A stretch of 64,000 nt of DNA from Verrucomicrobiia bacterium (GCA_947462875.1 CANHQJ010000020.1:19533-83532), one strand, 5' to 3'. Shown: positions 9,401-18,673, counted from the stretch's first letter. Translations and numbers: made by a program. The notes: generated by a model from the sequence alone, not told the origin.

Positions 9401-10129
9401 TTAGAAACGGAAATTTTCGCCGAGGTAGTTCTTGCGGGCGATCGGGTCATTGACGATTTCCTGCGAGGTGCCTTGCAGGATGACGTGGCCATCGTGGATG
9501 AGGAAGGCGCGATCGACGATCGTGAGCGTCTCGCGCACGGAGTGGTCGGTGATCAAGATCGCCAGTCCGTCCTGATCGCGCAGTTCCTTGACGATGCGCT
9601 GGATGTCCTCCACGGCGAGCGGGTCGACGCCGGCGAAGGGTTCGTCGAGCATCAGCACCTTCGGGTTCGAGCACAGCGAACGGGCGATGGCGAGGCGGCG
9701 CTTTTCGCCGCCGGAGAGCGTGATCGCCAGCGAGTGACGGAGTTTTTCGATGCCGAAGCGTTGCAGCAACTTGTCCGCCTCCGCGCGGCGCTTTTTGCCA
9801 GTGAGATCGCCGCGCGTTTCGAGGATGGCGAGCAGATTGTCCACCGCGCTGAGATTGCGGAAAATGGAATCCTCCTGCGGCAGGTAGCCCAGCCCGAGGA
9901 GCGCGCGGCGGTGCATGGGCAGCCGCGTCACGTCCTTGCCGTCGAGAATGACGGTGCCCTGATCCGGATGGACCAGCCCGGCGATCATGTAAAACGACGT
10001 CGTTTTCCCCGCACCGTTCGGCCCTAACAACCCGACGATCTCCCCCGAGTTCACGGTCAGTGAAACGTCGTTAACGACCTTGCGTTTGTTATACGACTTG
10101 CTGAGATGGGTGGCGGTGAGCAGAGACAT
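9401..10129 (-). CDS. lptB: LPS export ABC transporter ATP-binding protein LptB
   Basis: A 242-residue ABC ATPase that powers extraction of lipopolysaccharide from the inner membrane through LptFG and into the LptC-LptA-LptD bridge. Walker A is GPNGAGKTTSFYMIAG near 36-51, the Q-loop is in LGYLPQEDSIFR, the signature is LSGGEKRR near 138, Walker B is VLMLDEPFAGVDP near 158 and the H-loop is ILITDHSVRET near 194. The LptB-specific sequence after Walker A (SFYMI.GLV.PD.G) and the EDSIFRNLS segment separate it from branched-chain amino acid ATPases. It lies directly after the LptC/LptA-like gene and before hrpB. The permeases LptF/LptG are not in the window. Confidence 0.95.
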   Translation of the reverse strand: MSLLTATHLSKSYNKRKVVNDVSLTVNSGEIVGLLGPNGAGKTTSFYMIAGLVHPDQGTVILDGKDVTRLPMHRRALLGLGYLPQEDSIFRNLSAVDNLLAILETRGDLTGKKRRAEADKLLQRFGIEKLRHSLAITLSGGEKRRLAIARSLCSNPKVLMLDEPFAGVDPLAVEDIQRIVKELRDQDGLAILITDHSVRETLTIVDRAFLIHDGHVILQGTSQEIVNDPIARKNYLGENFRF

Positions 10130-10134
10130 GGAAA

Positions 10135-11409
10135 TCAGGGATTTTTGTTAGCCGGCATAGCCAGGCGCGCGTTCCAGCCATCGGACATGGTGAAGTCCTT
10201 CGTCTTCAGATTGAAGCGCAGCCAGGCATCCGGCGCGGCGGACTCGAAGCGGCTCTGCACGCCCTGTTGGAAGATCAGCTTGCGGCCTTTGAGAAGAATC
10301 TCCTCGCTGCTCACTTCATAGAGGACGGAATCGCCCGAGGCGAAATTCTTGACGCCATCCTTATCCGTCGCCTCAAACGCCACGCCGCCGGCGCCCAGCA
10401 TTTGTTTCACCTTGCCCAATGAATTGGCGGGAGACGCTTCCTTGTCTTTGCCCGGTGCGTCGTTTTTTTCCGGTGTGGCGTTTTTCTTTTCCGCTTCCGG
10501 TTCGAACAGCACTTTCACCTCGCCCTGCACGGTCATGGCGTAGCTGGGATTGCGCACGGTCACGTTTCTGAGCATGGACAACGAGGCCGTCTTGCTATCG
10601 TAGAAAACGCCTCCCTGGCAGGCGAAGCCGATGGCATCCGCGGCGGGCTGGAACTGGGGAATGGCGGCGGCCGGATCCACCGGCTTCAGTACGGCGGGAG
10701 CCTGTTCCGGCAAGACCACGGGTGCGATCCGCACGCCATTTTTTTTCGCAAATTCCTGCAACTGCGCATCGACCTCCTGCGAGCGCGGCGTTACGGAGAA
10801 GAAGCCATCGGCCGCGGCGGCGGGAGCCGCGGCGGGGTCCTGCGCGGCGGCCTGGGCCGTCAAGATACTGGCGAGCAAAAGCGATTGTCGGGTGCGGTTC
10901 ATGGCGGTGGTCTCATCGGTATTCGGGTTCAGAAACCCGTGAACAGGAGGCAGCAAAAAGGCCCTGTACTCCGTCTGTTCCTGATCGATTCTAGTAATCA
11001 GGCCTTGGCTGTGAAGAAGAAAATTGGCGGATACCGCATCCACGGCCGAGTCACTGCGCAACAAGCCGCTGTTCACATCGTAGCTGCAGCTCTCGATCGA
11101 AAACCATGAAGCGTTGAGCGCGCGGTTGCTCTTGGAGGAAATGAGATGCAGGCTGAGTTTTTCCGCCGTCATTTTTTTCAACGACTCCACCACCATGCGA
11201 TCCGCGCGCAGGATGAGCGATGCCTTTTTGTTTTCATCGTAGCGGGGAATCAGCAGGTCCTTGATCACGGAGCCCGGTTCCATGCGCTCGAGCACCGCAT
11301 TGATATCACCTGCTTTCACCACTGAGCCGCACAACAGCGCCGCCGACCACACGAGGCATCTCGCAGGCAGGCGTTTGCGCAGGATGGGGGCTGACGGCTT
11401 TTCAGGCAT
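10135..11409 (-). CDS. LptC-like plus LptA/OstA-like LPS transport proteins in one reading frame
   Basis: A single 424-codon frame with two modules. Residues 1-169 begin with a positively charged leader and hydrophobic segment ([18 protein letters not shown]) and continue as an LptC-like beta-strand region. At residue 170 (position 10902) a new Met begins [20 protein letters not shown], which is a complete second signal peptide, followed by an Ala/Pro linker and an LptA/OstA-like region with [16 protein letters not shown] and [13 protein letters not shown]. The frame may make one fused protein, or two proteins through internal initiation at 10902, or carry a frameshift that removed an ancestral stop. 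The start overlaps the kdsA stop by 8 bases and lptB follows 5 bases later, which supports an Lpt function. Sequence similarity to LptC/LptA is weak, so the names are inferred mainly from context. Confidence 0.72.
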   Translation of the reverse strand: MPEKPSAPILRKRLPARCLVWSAALLCGSVVKAGDINAVLERMEPGSVIKDLLIPRYDENKKASLILRADRMVVESLKKMTAEKLSLHLISSKSNRALNASWFSIESCSYDVNSGLLRSDSAVDAVSANFLLHSQGLITRIDQEQTEYRAFLLPPVHGFLNPNTDETTAMNRTRQSLLLASILTAQAAAQDPAAAPAAAADGFFSVTPRSQEVDAQLQEFAKKNGVRIAPVVLPEQAPAVLKPVDPAAAIPQFQPAADAIGFACQGGVFYDSKTASLSMLRNVTVRNPSYAMTVQGEVKVLFEPEAEKKNATPEKNDAPGKDKEASPANSLGKVKQMLGAGGVAFEATDKDGVKNFASGDSVLYEVSSEEILLKGRKLIFQQGVQSRFESAAPDAWLRFNLKTKDFTMSDGWNARLAMPANKNP

Positions 11410-12235
11410 GGGCGGCTAAATGCAAGGCCTGAAGCCTGATGAGCAGAGGCTCCATATCGGGGAGGGGAATCTGGTTCGGACCATCGGAGAGGGCCGCGGC
11501 GGGATTGGAATGCGTCTCCATGAACAGGCCATCGATGCCCGTGGCGATCGCCGCGCGTGCGAGCACGGGGGCCAGCTCGCCATCGCCTCCGGTGGTTCCT
11601 CCCATGCCGCCGGGGCGCTGGACGGAGTGCGTGGCATCGAAAATCACCGGAATGCCTTCCTTGCGCATCCAGTAGAGCGAGCGCATGTCGGCGACGAGAT
11701 TGTTGTAGCCGAAGGTGGTGCCGCGCTCGGTGAGGAAAAATTTCTCACAGCCGAAACTGCGCATTTTGTCCGCGATATTGACCGTGTCCCATGGCGCGAG
11801 GAATTGGCCTTTTTTCACATTCACCACGCGACCGGTCTTGGCCGCCGCTTCCAACAGATCCGTCTGGCGGCAGAGAAAGGCGGGGATTTGCAGGATATCG
11901 ATGTGCTCGGCCGCGATCTCCGCTTGCTCGGCCGTGTGGATATCGGTGGTGACGGGCACGCCCAGTTCCTTGGCGATCTCGCCCAGGATGCGGCAACCCT
12001 CCGCCGGTCCCGGACCGCGGAAGGAAGTGACGGAGGTACGGTTCGCTTTATCGAACGATGCCTTGAATACAAACGGAGCGCCGGTGCGGTCGGTGATGGC
12101 CTTGAGGGCGCGGGCCATGTCCCAGGCAAAGGCCTCGGTTTCCAGAGCGCAGGGCCCCAGGATGAAAAAGGGCGTGCCGGTGCCGGCTTCGATCGAGCCG
12201 AACGTGAAGGGGTGGGGAACGGGTGCGAGTGGCAT
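11402..12235 (-). CDS. kdsA: 2-dehydro-3-deoxyphosphooctonate aldolase (Kdo-8-phosphate synthase)
   Basis: A 277-residue enzyme that condenses phosphoenolpyruvate with arabinose 5-phosphate to give Kdo 8-phosphate, the precursor of the LPS inner-core sugar. Family marks are [10 protein letters not shown] near 18, [12 protein letters not shown] near 50, the TTDIHTAEQ strand, [22 protein letters not shown] near 132, [12 protein letters not shown] near 160, [11 protein letters not shown] near 194 and a terminal METHSNP segment. The start at 12235 is chosen because it gives the normal length; the longer in-frame extension upstream overlaps the DUF1844 gene and is not family-like. The ATG overlaps the DUF1844 stop as TAATG, indicating translational coupling. 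Confidence 0.96.
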   Translation of the reverse strand: MPLAPVPHPFTFGSIEAGTGTPFFILGPCALETEAFAWDMARALKAITDRTGAPFVFKASFDKANRTSVTSFRGPGPAEGCRILGEIAKELGVPVTTDIHTAEQAEIAAEHIDILQIPAFLCRQTDLLEAAAKTGRVVNVKKGQFLAPWDTVNIADKMRSFGCEKFFLTERGTTFGYNNLVADMRSLYWMRKEGIPVIFDATHSVQRPGGMGGTTGGDGELAPVLARAAIATGIDGLFMETHSNPAAALSDGPNQIPLPDMEPLLIRLQALHLAAHA

Positions 12236-12492
12236 TACTGGTGTTTCTGGTAGAGGTTGCGGATATTGGCAAGAGCGGCCTGGAGCAGCTTGGCTTCGTT
12301 GGTGGTGAGATTGTTCTGCGTTTTGCTTTCCAGCATTTCCAGGCAATCGAGCACAGACTTGGCGGCGCGCAGGTTGAGGGATTTTTCCCCGGTCACAGGG
12401 TGGGGAATCTGGCCGAGAAAGAGCCCCGCGTTCTGCGCTTGCAGAAACAGAAATTCGTCGAAACGAGGATCGGGTTGGGGATCATGCGGCAT
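12235..12492 (-). CDS. DUF1844 family protein
   Basis: A small 85-residue acidic protein. The pattern [20 protein letters not shown], then [21 protein letters not shown] and an [14 protein letters not shown] helix matches DUF1844, a family of short helical proteins of unknown function found in several phyla. The start at 12492 (MPHDPQPD) gives the family length; an extension to 12573 is possible but has no family resemblance. Its stop overlaps the kdsA start, so it heads the kdsA-lpt-hrpB operon. Function unknown; a role connected with the envelope is only suggested by position. Confidence 0.8.
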   Translation of the reverse strand: MPHDPQPDPRFDEFLFLQAQNAGLFLGQIPHPVTGEKSLNLRAAKSVLDCLEMLESKTQNNLTTNEAKLLQAALANIRNLYQKHQ

Positions 12493-12582
12493 GGCGCGGA
12501 TGATAGCGGCAGAATGGCTATCGGCAAAGCAAGAATGTGGAAAATTGATGCCTGCTCCCCGAACGTCTCGCAATGGTGCGGC

Positions 12583-12615
12583 AAAAAGCCTGATCGAGCG
12601 CCATCGATCAGGCTT
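12583..12615 (-). terminator. Intrinsic terminator after the glycine-zipper lipoprotein gene
   Basis: On the minus strand a perfect 12-bp stem (AAGCCTGATCGA paired with its complement across a 6-base loop) runs into a run of five T. It lies 20 bases beyond the stop of the gene ending at 12635 and separates it from the DUF1844-kdsA operon. Confidence 0.88.
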
Positions 12616-12634
12616 GTGACTGGTGGATCCGGCA

Positions 12635-12943
12635 TCAGTATCCGCCGTAGCCGTAGCTGCTGCCGTAGAAATTCCGCTGGCGCGGAGGCGGTGGGCCGTA
12701 GGTGGCGGCGGCGCGATCTTTGTTCGCGCCGATGCTATTGCCCATTAGGCCGCCGACACCCGCACCAATGGCGGCACCTGCAGCGGCCTCGCCGGATTGG
12801 TGGCCGATGATGCCGCCGATCGCGCTACCCAGCAGCGCGCCCGTGGTGGTGTCGCGATAGGTGTTCGACGCATACGGGTCGTTGTAGGCGCACTGGGAGA
12901 GGACGAGGGTAAGACCAGCCAGAAGAATGAGTTTGATTTTCAT
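12635..12943 (-). CDS. Glycine-zipper small lipoprotein-like protein
   Basis: A 102-residue exported protein. MKIKLILLAGLTLVLSQC is a type II-like signal with a slightly unusual lipobox (LSQC), so lipidation at that Cys is likely but not certain. Residues about 35-75 form a glycine zipper (GALLGSAIGGIIG, then AAAGAAIGAGVGGLMGNSIG), of the kind that packs into membranes in 17 kDa surface antigen/YMGG-type proteins. The C-terminal tail is rich in Pro, Tyr and Gly (FYGSSYGYGGY). The ATG at 12943 is preferred to a TTG two codons upstream. Its own terminator follows. An outer-membrane or envelope-stress role is inferred from the family. Confidence 0.8.
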   Translation of the reverse strand: MKIKLILLAGLTLVLSQCAYNDPYASNTYRDTTTGALLGSAIGGIIGHQSGEAAAGAAIGAGVGGLMGNSIGANKDRAAATYGPPPPRQRNFYGSSYGYGGY

Positions 12944-12982
12944 AACCAAGGGGATGTTCGCATCCGTAGCTTTAACGAAAGA

Positions 12983-13999
12983 TCAGCCGATTATATTCAC
13001 CAAATCTCTCACCAGAGGCGGGCCTTGATAAATGAAAGAGGTGTAGATCTGCAGCAGCGTCGCGCCGGCATCGAGTTTTTCCCGCGCATCCGCCACCGAG
13101 GAAATCCCACCGACGCCGATGATGGGAATGCGCCCTTGCAGACGGGTGGCGAAACGACGGATCACGTGCGTGCTGAGCGTTTTCACGGGAGGTCCGGACA
13201 AACCACCCGCTTGCGCATGAAGCGGATGATGCTCCACACCTACGCGCGACAGCGTCGTGTTCGTCGCAATGAGGCCATCGAGCCCGCCCGCGAGAAACAC
13301 CTCCGCCAGCGCATCGATGTGGTCATCGGCCAGGTCCGGCGCGACCTTGAAAGCGATGGGCACATACTTGCCGTGCTGTTGTTGCAGGAGCTTTTGATCG
13401 GCCTTGAGCGTGGCTAACAATTTCGCGGTGCTCTCCGCATTTTGCAAATCGCGCAGGCCTGGCGTGTTCGGCGAGGAAAGATTGACCGTCACGTAATCGG
13501 CCACCGGATAGGCGGCGCGCAGGCATTGCAGGTAATCGTCATCCGCTTTTTCATTCGGCGTGTCCTTGTTTTTGCCGATGTTGAATCCGATGATGCCGGC
13601 GTAATCGCGGGTGCCGCGCACATTGAGCACGCCTTGCTCCATGCCCGGATTGTTGAAGCCCATGCGGTTGATGATGGACTCCTCCTCGATGAGACGGAAC
13701 AAACGCGGCTTGGGATTTCCCGCCTGCGGACGCGGCGTGATGGTGCCGATTTCGATGAAGCCGAAGCCGAGGCGCCCGAGCGCGTCGATGGTATTGCCCT
13801 CCTTGTCGAGTCCCGCGGCGAGACCGATGCGATTGGGGAATTTCAGTCCCATCACCTCAACGGGCGAGATGCATTCGGCGGCAGGAAACAGCAAGCGCAG
13901 CAGCCCGGATTTTTCCATCAGGCGCAGCGAGGCGAGCGAAAAATGATGCGCGGTTTCCGCATTGAGGCGAAAGAGCAGGTCTCGAAACAAAGGATACAC
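12983..13999 (-). CDS. pyrD: Quinone-dependent dihydroorotate dehydrogenase (class 2)
   Basis: A 338-residue flavoprotein that oxidises dihydroorotate to orotate in pyrimidine synthesis, passing electrons to the quinone pool. The class 2 N-terminal membrane-contact helices are present (YPLFRDLLFRLNAETAHHFS), followed by FPNRIGLAAGLDKEGN near 54, IGTITPRPQ.GNP near 85, NRMGFNNPG near 112, VTVNLSSPNTPGLR near 172 with the catalytic Ser, and IPIIGVGGISS near 290. The start codon is GTG. The gene stands alone between the lipoprotein and the methyltransferase genes. Strong family assignment. Confidence 0.96.
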   Translation of the reverse strand: MYPLFRDLLFRLNAETAHHFSLASLRLMEKSGLLRLLFPAAECISPVEVMGLKFPNRIGLAAGLDKEGNTIDALGRLGFGFIEIGTITPRPQAGNPKPRLFRLIEEESIINRMGFNNPGMEQGVLNVRGTRDYAGIIGFNIGKNKDTPNEKADDDYLQCLRAAYPVADYVTVNLSSPNTPGLRDLQNAESTAKLLATLKADQKLLQQQHGKYVPIAFKVAPDLADDHIDALAEVFLAGGLDGLIATNTTLSRVGVEHHPLHAQAGGLSGPPVKTLSTHVIRRFATRLQGRIPIIGVGGISSVADAREKLDAGATLLQIYTSFIYQGPPLVRDLVNIIG

Positions 14000-14097
14000 G
14001 CGCGCAGACTAGCGCAAGATTCCGGTTGGTCGATAGCGGAATGTGGAATTTTGTGCACCATTCCGCTGATCTGACAGATCGGTCGGATCTGCCGGAA

Positions 14098-14949
14098 TCA
14101 CAAAGGCCTCGAGCAAACAAACGCGCCCCATTCGAGCACGCTGCCTGGCTCCCACGCGATGCGCTGGTCGAGGGATGTGGCAAAGCGCTCCAGCATGGCG
14201 GGCGGGACACCAGAAGCCATCAACCGCTCGCCATCCATGGCGATCTTCGCCCGCATGCGGCGGAAATTTTCGCACAAGTGCGGCGTCCAGTCGTGGTGCT
14301 CGATGCGCTCGAACCCCGCTTTTTCCAGCGCCCTTTTGTGCTCGGCGGCGGTGCTCCAGTGCGTGACGGCATTCACGTTGCGAAAGACTTCCGCCGCAGC
14401 GGCAGGAGCGGCGGCGGCGAGCAGGATATCGGAAAACACCATCACGCCGCCCGGGCGCAGCGCGCGATAGGCGCCACGCAGAGTCGCGGCAAGATCCTGC
14501 GCATGGCACAGCGCTTCCTGGCTCCATACCAAATCAAAGAGCTCCTCCCATTCATCAGGCAGTTGCTCGAAGGAACCGGTCCAGGTGTGAATCAACCCTC
14601 CGATGCCGAGAGCGCCGGCGATGGCGTGATTTTCGCTATTGTGGTGCTCGCATAGTTCCGCACAAGTGATGTGCGCGCCGGTGCGCTGTGCCAACCAATG
14701 CGCCGAACCACCGGGCCCCGCACCGAGATCGAGGATGGTCTGCGGCAATCCGCTGCCACTGTGGCGCAGGGCGATTTCCAGCAAGCGCAGCGTGGATTTT
14801 TCCGTCGCCTGCCGCATGGACGTGGCATCATTTTCATACATGCCGTAGTGAATCACCGGCATGCCATCGCCCATCACGCTGCGATAAAACACCGCTCCGG
14901 ATTCGGGCGAATACTGGGAGGCGATCTGGCGATGATGTTCCGTGTTCAT
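14098..14949 (-). CDS. SAM-dependent class I methyltransferase
   Basis: A 283-residue soluble methyltransferase. Motif I is TILDLGAGPGGSAHWLAQ near residues 64-80, followed by an acidic ligand at the end of the next strand (ITCAEL) and motif-IV-like FDLVWSQEALCHAQD near 137; ALRPGGVMVFSDIL near 165 is the usual post-motif strand. The whole pattern is like the tocopherol/sarcosine/sterol C- and N-methyltransferase group acting on small molecules. Its ATG overlaps the stop of the upstream membrane-protein gene as ATGA, so the two are translationally coupled. The acyltransferase gene further upstream on the same strand suggests that it may modify the same product. Substrate unknown. Confidence 0.85.
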   Translation of the reverse strand: MNTEHHRQIASQYSPESGAVFYRSVMGDGMPVIHYGMYENDATSMRQATEKSTLRLLEIALRHSGSGLPQTILDLGAGPGGSAHWLAQRTGAHITCAELCEHHNSENHAIAGALGIGGLIHTWTGSFEQLPDEWEELFDLVWSQEALCHAQDLAATLRGAYRALRPGGVMVFSDILLAAAAPAAAAEVFRNVNAVTHWSTAAEHKRALEKAGFERIEHHDWTPHLCENFRRMRAKIAMDGERLMASGVPPAMLERFATSLDQRIAWEPGSVLEWGAFVCSRPL

Positions 14950-16652
14950 GCGTGTGGTGAGAGAATGCAGCCGAGAGGTTCCTCGGAAATCAGGTGCAGT
15001 CCCGTGTGATGATAGAACGTCTTGATGCGCCAGATCGTGACAGACGCGATCGTTTCGTCAAAATCAAAGCACGGCCATTCTTCCGCACGCAAGGGACACA
15101 AATCCGGTGCCAGATCTTCCCCCGGGATATGCGGCCAGCGCATCAACCAGCGAAACCACCACCGATCCTTGTGATGATTCACGTTCGCCATCCACCCGGC
15201 GAGGGGCGATGCCACATGCGTTTCGCCCACCGTCATGCTCCATGCCGGCGGCGAGGGGCTCGGGTGCAATGGCTCCGCATCGTCCGGCCCGTCCATCAGC
15301 CGATAGAGAAAATCCCGGTCTTCGCGATGGATCGTCAGCCCCCACACCCCCGTCCGCGCGATGCCTCGGTCTCTCGGCGCGGCGGGATCCAGCCCGGTGT
15401 GTTGCCCGAGAATCATCAGATGCGTGTGGATGTCGGTGAGGAAGGTGTCGTAGGGCGAGAAGCGCGGAACCGGCAAGGTGTATCGTTTTCCCGCAGTGGT
15501 TTCCACCGTGTAGGAAAACATCCGCATCAGCGGCGTATCCCACCACGCCATCAGGTGATCCGCCGCATCGGCAAAACGAGCCCGGTGCCCGCCCGTCCCC
15601 TGCTGCTGGAACGATGCGAGCATGCCCAGACGCAGCCAGCCGACCCATGCCGCCGCCAGCGGCATCACCAGCACACTCGCCAGCAGCGCCTTGGCGCCGA
15701 AAATATCGCGCCCATCACACCACAAGATCAGTCCGATCAGGAAAAGATGATTCACCACATACTCGTAGGCCAACAGCCCCGTGCTCAGAAACACGATGCC
15801 ATGAAACACCGCGGTCGCCGCCAGAATCACGACCGCGAGCCGCGCATCCGCGAGCAGAAACACCCACGAAACTTCCAGCAACCACACGCCCGCACAGAGC
15901 CACCGCCGCTTGCGCGCGATCCATTGGCACAGGGTGAAACAGCGCTGTTTGTCCAGGCCCAGCGTCCATCCGCGCAGCCAGGCGTTCGCGAACAGGCACT
16001 CGATCCGGTTCTCGCGCATCCAGGAAAACCAGCGCGGCCCCAATACACATTTCGCCACGGCATGATGAAAATACGTCGATGCCTGATAGAGCAGGCACGC
16101 GGCGATCATCACGTCTTCACGGATCGGAAACGCTCCGCCGCACCAGCCCGGCAATCCTTGCAGCGCCATCGCGGCCATGATCACACACAGCGACGCACGG
16201 ACAAACTCATAGCCTAACAAATTCGAATACCCAGGCCCGAGGCGCCAGGACGCCACACGATACTGCAAGGCACAACAAGCGATCACACAGGGATAAAGCC
16301 ACACCGGCTGATACCAGACCGCAGCCGCCAGTAGCAGAATCACCAAGCGGTCTCCCATGAAATGCTTTCCCCGCCCCGTGGCACCCATACGCCCCACCGC
16401 ACCCAGTGCGAGCAGCGCGACCAGTGTCATCACCATCGCGCGCAAGTGCGGCATCTCCTGCCAGGACCATCGATACAACGACGCCATCACCAGCCCATGC
16501 AGCAGCCACGGCACCGGTTGCCGCAGCAAGGATCCGATGGCGGAAGAGGTCGTCTGATCCATCCTCTCGCCGTGACTCCAGCACACGCGATAGACCGCCA
16601 GCGACAGCGCCCGCCCTAACAGAAATCCCCCTATGATCCACAGAACCTCCAT
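14946..16652 (-). CDS. Polytopic membrane protein of unknown function
   Basis: A 568-residue protein. The first 340 residues hold about nine hydrophobic segments, for example VLWIIGGFLLGRALSLAVY, VMTLVALLALGAVG, LVILLLAAAVWYQPVWLYP and HGIVFLSTGLLAYEYVVNHL. The last 220 residues are hydrophilic and look globular, with AWWDTPLMRMFSYTVETT, FSPYDTFLTDIHTHLMILG and a Trp-rich end (KDRWWFRWLMRWPHIPG). The shape, membrane domain then soluble domain, recalls HTTM/gamma-carboxylase-like proteins, but I see no diagnostic motif and do not assign it. It is coupled to the methyltransferase gene by an ATGA overlap and lies 155 bases after the BAHD-type acyltransferase gene. A role as membrane enzyme or transporter for a modified small molecule is conjecture. 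Confidence 0.7.
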   Translation of the reverse strand: MEVLWIIGGFLLGRALSLAVYRVCWSHGERMDQTTSSAIGSLLRQPVPWLLHGLVMASLYRWSWQEMPHLRAMVMTLVALLALGAVGRMGATGRGKHFMGDRLVILLLAAAVWYQPVWLYPCVIACCALQYRVASWRLGPGYSNLLGYEFVRASLCVIMAAMALQGLPGWCGGAFPIREDVMIAACLLYQASTYFHHAVAKCVLGPRWFSWMRENRIECLFANAWLRGWTLGLDKQRCFTLCQWIARKRRWLCAGVWLLEVSWVFLLADARLAVVILAATAVFHGIVFLSTGLLAYEYVVNHLFLIGLILWCDGRDIFGAKALLASVLVMPLAAAWVGWLRLGMLASFQQQGTGGHRARFADAADHLMAWWDTPLMRMFSYTVETTAGKRYTLPVPRFSPYDTFLTDIHTHLMILGQHTGLDPAAPRDRGIARTGVWGLTIHREDRDFLYRLMDGPDDAEPLHPSPSPPAWSMTVGETHVASPLAGWMANVNHHKDRWWFRWLMRWPHIPGEDLAPDLCPLRAEEWPCFDFDETIASVTIWRIKTFYHHTGLHLISEEPLGCILSPHA

Positions 16653-16807
16653 GCCCGTTTCCCGCAGTCAACCGCATTTCCTCTTATGCGTCGAGACCAG
16701 ACAGCGGGACTTATGGCATGCGCATTCGGATTGACCGCATGGACGTTAGCGCACCATCTCGTTCCTATTTTCGCATGCCATCGTATGGTTGAAATTCGTC
16801 GAAGCTT

Positions 16808-18049
16808 TCATTTGCCATGGTTTAGGCCGTTATCCACCCCACCACACCAAACTTCCGCTGAGTGAAACATCGATTTCATATTTTCTAACAAAAATTGGTT
16901 CGTCGTCGCGGGCAGGCTCAGCTCGATCATCAGAGAGGCGGCATCGGGGGTGAAGGCGATGCGGATGCCGGAGGAATTGCGCGAGAGCAACATGGCGTAG
17001 CGCGGCAGACCGATGCCGAAATCCGTGCCCTTGACGGCATGGGGCACGAGGTTGAGCTGCAAGGCCTGCTGCTCCAGTCCCAGCCAGCGGCAGGGCGTAC
17101 CGCGTGCTTCGACCTCTTTCAAGCGGCGGAAGGTTTCTGATATGCGGGCGAAACCGCCGCGCGTGGCCACATTCCGCAACAGCCGGGTGAGATGCTGCGG
17201 GTCCTCATGACGGAGCGGAAAATGCAAAAAGCATCCGGCGTTTCCAGTGTAATGAGGCGGCAGATCATGGGTACCGCGGGCATCACACCACAAGGCCACT
17301 TCCTGTGTTTGCGGCTGGCACTGCGCGACCCATGAGCAAAGCAACGCCGCGAGGCGCAGTCGGGCATCCAGCACCGATGTCGCCTCCAGTGCGGACACCA
17401 GCTCCGCCACGGGCAGCGCCACGATCAGCGGCTGGCTCCGCGCGAGCGCATCACCGCTCCAGACACTTTCCGTTTGATGGGCCGAAGCCCCATACCCCTG
17501 CGGCGGCGGATCGCAGGAATCCGCGGAAACGGCAACATGGACCGGCCGCTCATGCACCACCGTGCCCGCCTCCACTCCGCGCGTGGCGGCCGTGCATTGA
17601 TGAATGAACCATGCCAGGCCGGCGCCATCCAGCACCGCGTGGGAGACACGCATGCCGATCACACAAATCCCCGCACGCGGCATGAGTGTCAGCCGTGTTT
17701 GCCACAACGAGCCCGACGCACCCGCCGGCAGAGCCTGGGGAATCCACAGCCGCGATTGTTTCGACAACGGCCACTGTCTCAGCTCCTCCCACGCATCCCT
17801 ATCATCGCTCTCCGCCACCTCCCAGGTGATCTCACCGGTGACGGGCACGATGCGCTCGCGGTGCAACACTCCCGTCAGATGCGGAAATGTCTCAAGTCCC
17901 TTGCGCAGCGATGCCGCCACGGCCTCCGGCGAAAGCAGGCCCTCGTAGCCCATGACCAGTTCAATATCGGCGGGCAGGCGGTCATCCTCACACAGGCTGA
18001 GGGGAGAAAAATCCCGGGCCGGACAGAGGACTTCACGCCGGAGGTTCAT
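16808..18049 (-). CDS. BAHD-type acyltransferase (HxxxDG and DFGxG motifs)
   Basis: A 413-residue protein with both hallmark motifs of the BAHD acyl-CoA transferases best known from plants: the catalytic HAVLDG near residue 156 (HxxxDG) and TDFGIGLPRYA near 360 in the place of the structural DFGWG. The N-terminal order is also right: a D-x-x-x-x family start (LSLCEDDRL), an early SLRKGLETFPHLTGVL helix and a C-terminal SGIRIAFTP...LSLP tail. BAHD enzymes move acyl groups from CoA to alcohols or amines in the cytoplasm; bacterial members are sparse and mostly unstudied. The gene begins 3 bases after the hisH stop, so it is read with hisB-hisH. Condensation or Pap-type acyltransferases also have HxxxD, but lack the DFGxG motif. 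Donor and acceptor unknown. Confidence 0.8.
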   Translation of the reverse strand: MNLRREVLCPARDFSPLSLCEDDRLPADIELVMGYEGLLSPEAVAASLRKGLETFPHLTGVLHRERIVPVTGEITWEVAESDDRDAWEELRQWPLSKQSRLWIPQALPAGASGSLWQTRLTLMPRAGICVIGMRVSHAVLDGAGLAWFIHQCTAATRGVEAGTVVHERPVHVAVSADSCDPPPQGYGASAHQTESVWSGDALARSQPLIVALPVAELVSALEATSVLDARLRLAALLCSWVAQCQPQTQEVALWCDARGTHDLPPHYTGNAGCFLHFPLRHEDPQHLTRLLRNVATRGGFARISETFRRLKEVEARGTPCRWLGLEQQALQLNLVPHAVKGTDFGIGLPRYAMLLSRNSSGIRIAFTPDAASLMIELSLPATTNQFLLENMKSMFHSAEVWCGGVDNGLNHGK

Positions 18050-18052
18050 GAC

Positions 18053-18664
18053 TCACTGCGCCAGAAAATTCCGCAACAAGCGCAGGCCGCTGTCCTGGCT
18101 TTTTTCCGGGTGGAACTGCACGGCCCAGAGATTGTCGCGGATCACGGCGGCGGCGAAGGTTTCCTGGTAGTCGGTGGTGGCGGCGATGATGGCGGTATCG
18201 ACCGGCGCGGGGAAATACGAGTGCACAAAATAAAAATACGGATCCGTGCCCAGCCCTGCCCAGCACGGATGCTGCGGATCGGTGAGGTGCGTGGAGTTCC
18301 AGCCCATGTGCGGGATTTTTTTCCCGGGCTGAAAGCGTTTCACCTGCCCTTGCAGGATGCCGAGCCCGGCGATGCCCGGACTTTCCTCGCTGCCCTCGAA
18401 CAGCAATTGATAGCCCACGCAGATGCCCAAAAACGGCACGCCTGCCGCGATGGCGCGACGCACCGGCTCGGCGAGGCCGCGGTGGGTCAGTTGTTCCATC
18501 GAATCGCCAAACGACCCCACGCCCGGCAGAATCACGCGGGCCGGGTTTTCCGGAAAATCCTCGCCCTTGCTGACGATCAGCACCTCGGCCTCCAGGCTGT
18601 GCAGGGCATTCGCCACGCTGCGCAAATTCCCTGCGCCGTAATCGATCAGAACGGTAGCGGACAT
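18053..18664 (-). CDS. hisH: Imidazole glycerol phosphate synthase glutaminase subunit
   Basis: A 203-residue class I glutamine amidotransferase that supplies ammonia to HisF for imidazole glycerol phosphate synthesis. It opens with VLIDYGAGNLRSV, has LPGVGSFGDSM near 46, the nucleophile Cys in FLGICVGYQLLFEGSEE near 80 (Val in place of the usual Leu/Met after Cys), the PHMGWN segment near 120, a YFVHSYF strand, and the His-Glu pair in VQFHPEKSQ near 186. Full family length. It follows hisB by 9 bases; HisF is not in the window. The BAHD gene starts 3 bases downstream. Confidence 0.95.
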   Translation of the reverse strand: MSATVLIDYGAGNLRSVANALHSLEAEVLIVSKGEDFPENPARVILPGVGSFGDSMEQLTHRGLAEPVRRAIAAGVPFLGICVGYQLLFEGSEESPGIAGLGILQGQVKRFQPGKKIPHMGWNSTHLTDPQHPCWAGLGTDPYFYFVHSYFPAPVDTAIIAATTDYQETFAAAVIRDNLWAVQFHPEKSQDSGLRLLRNFLAQ

Positions 18665-18673
18665 GGGATTTGG

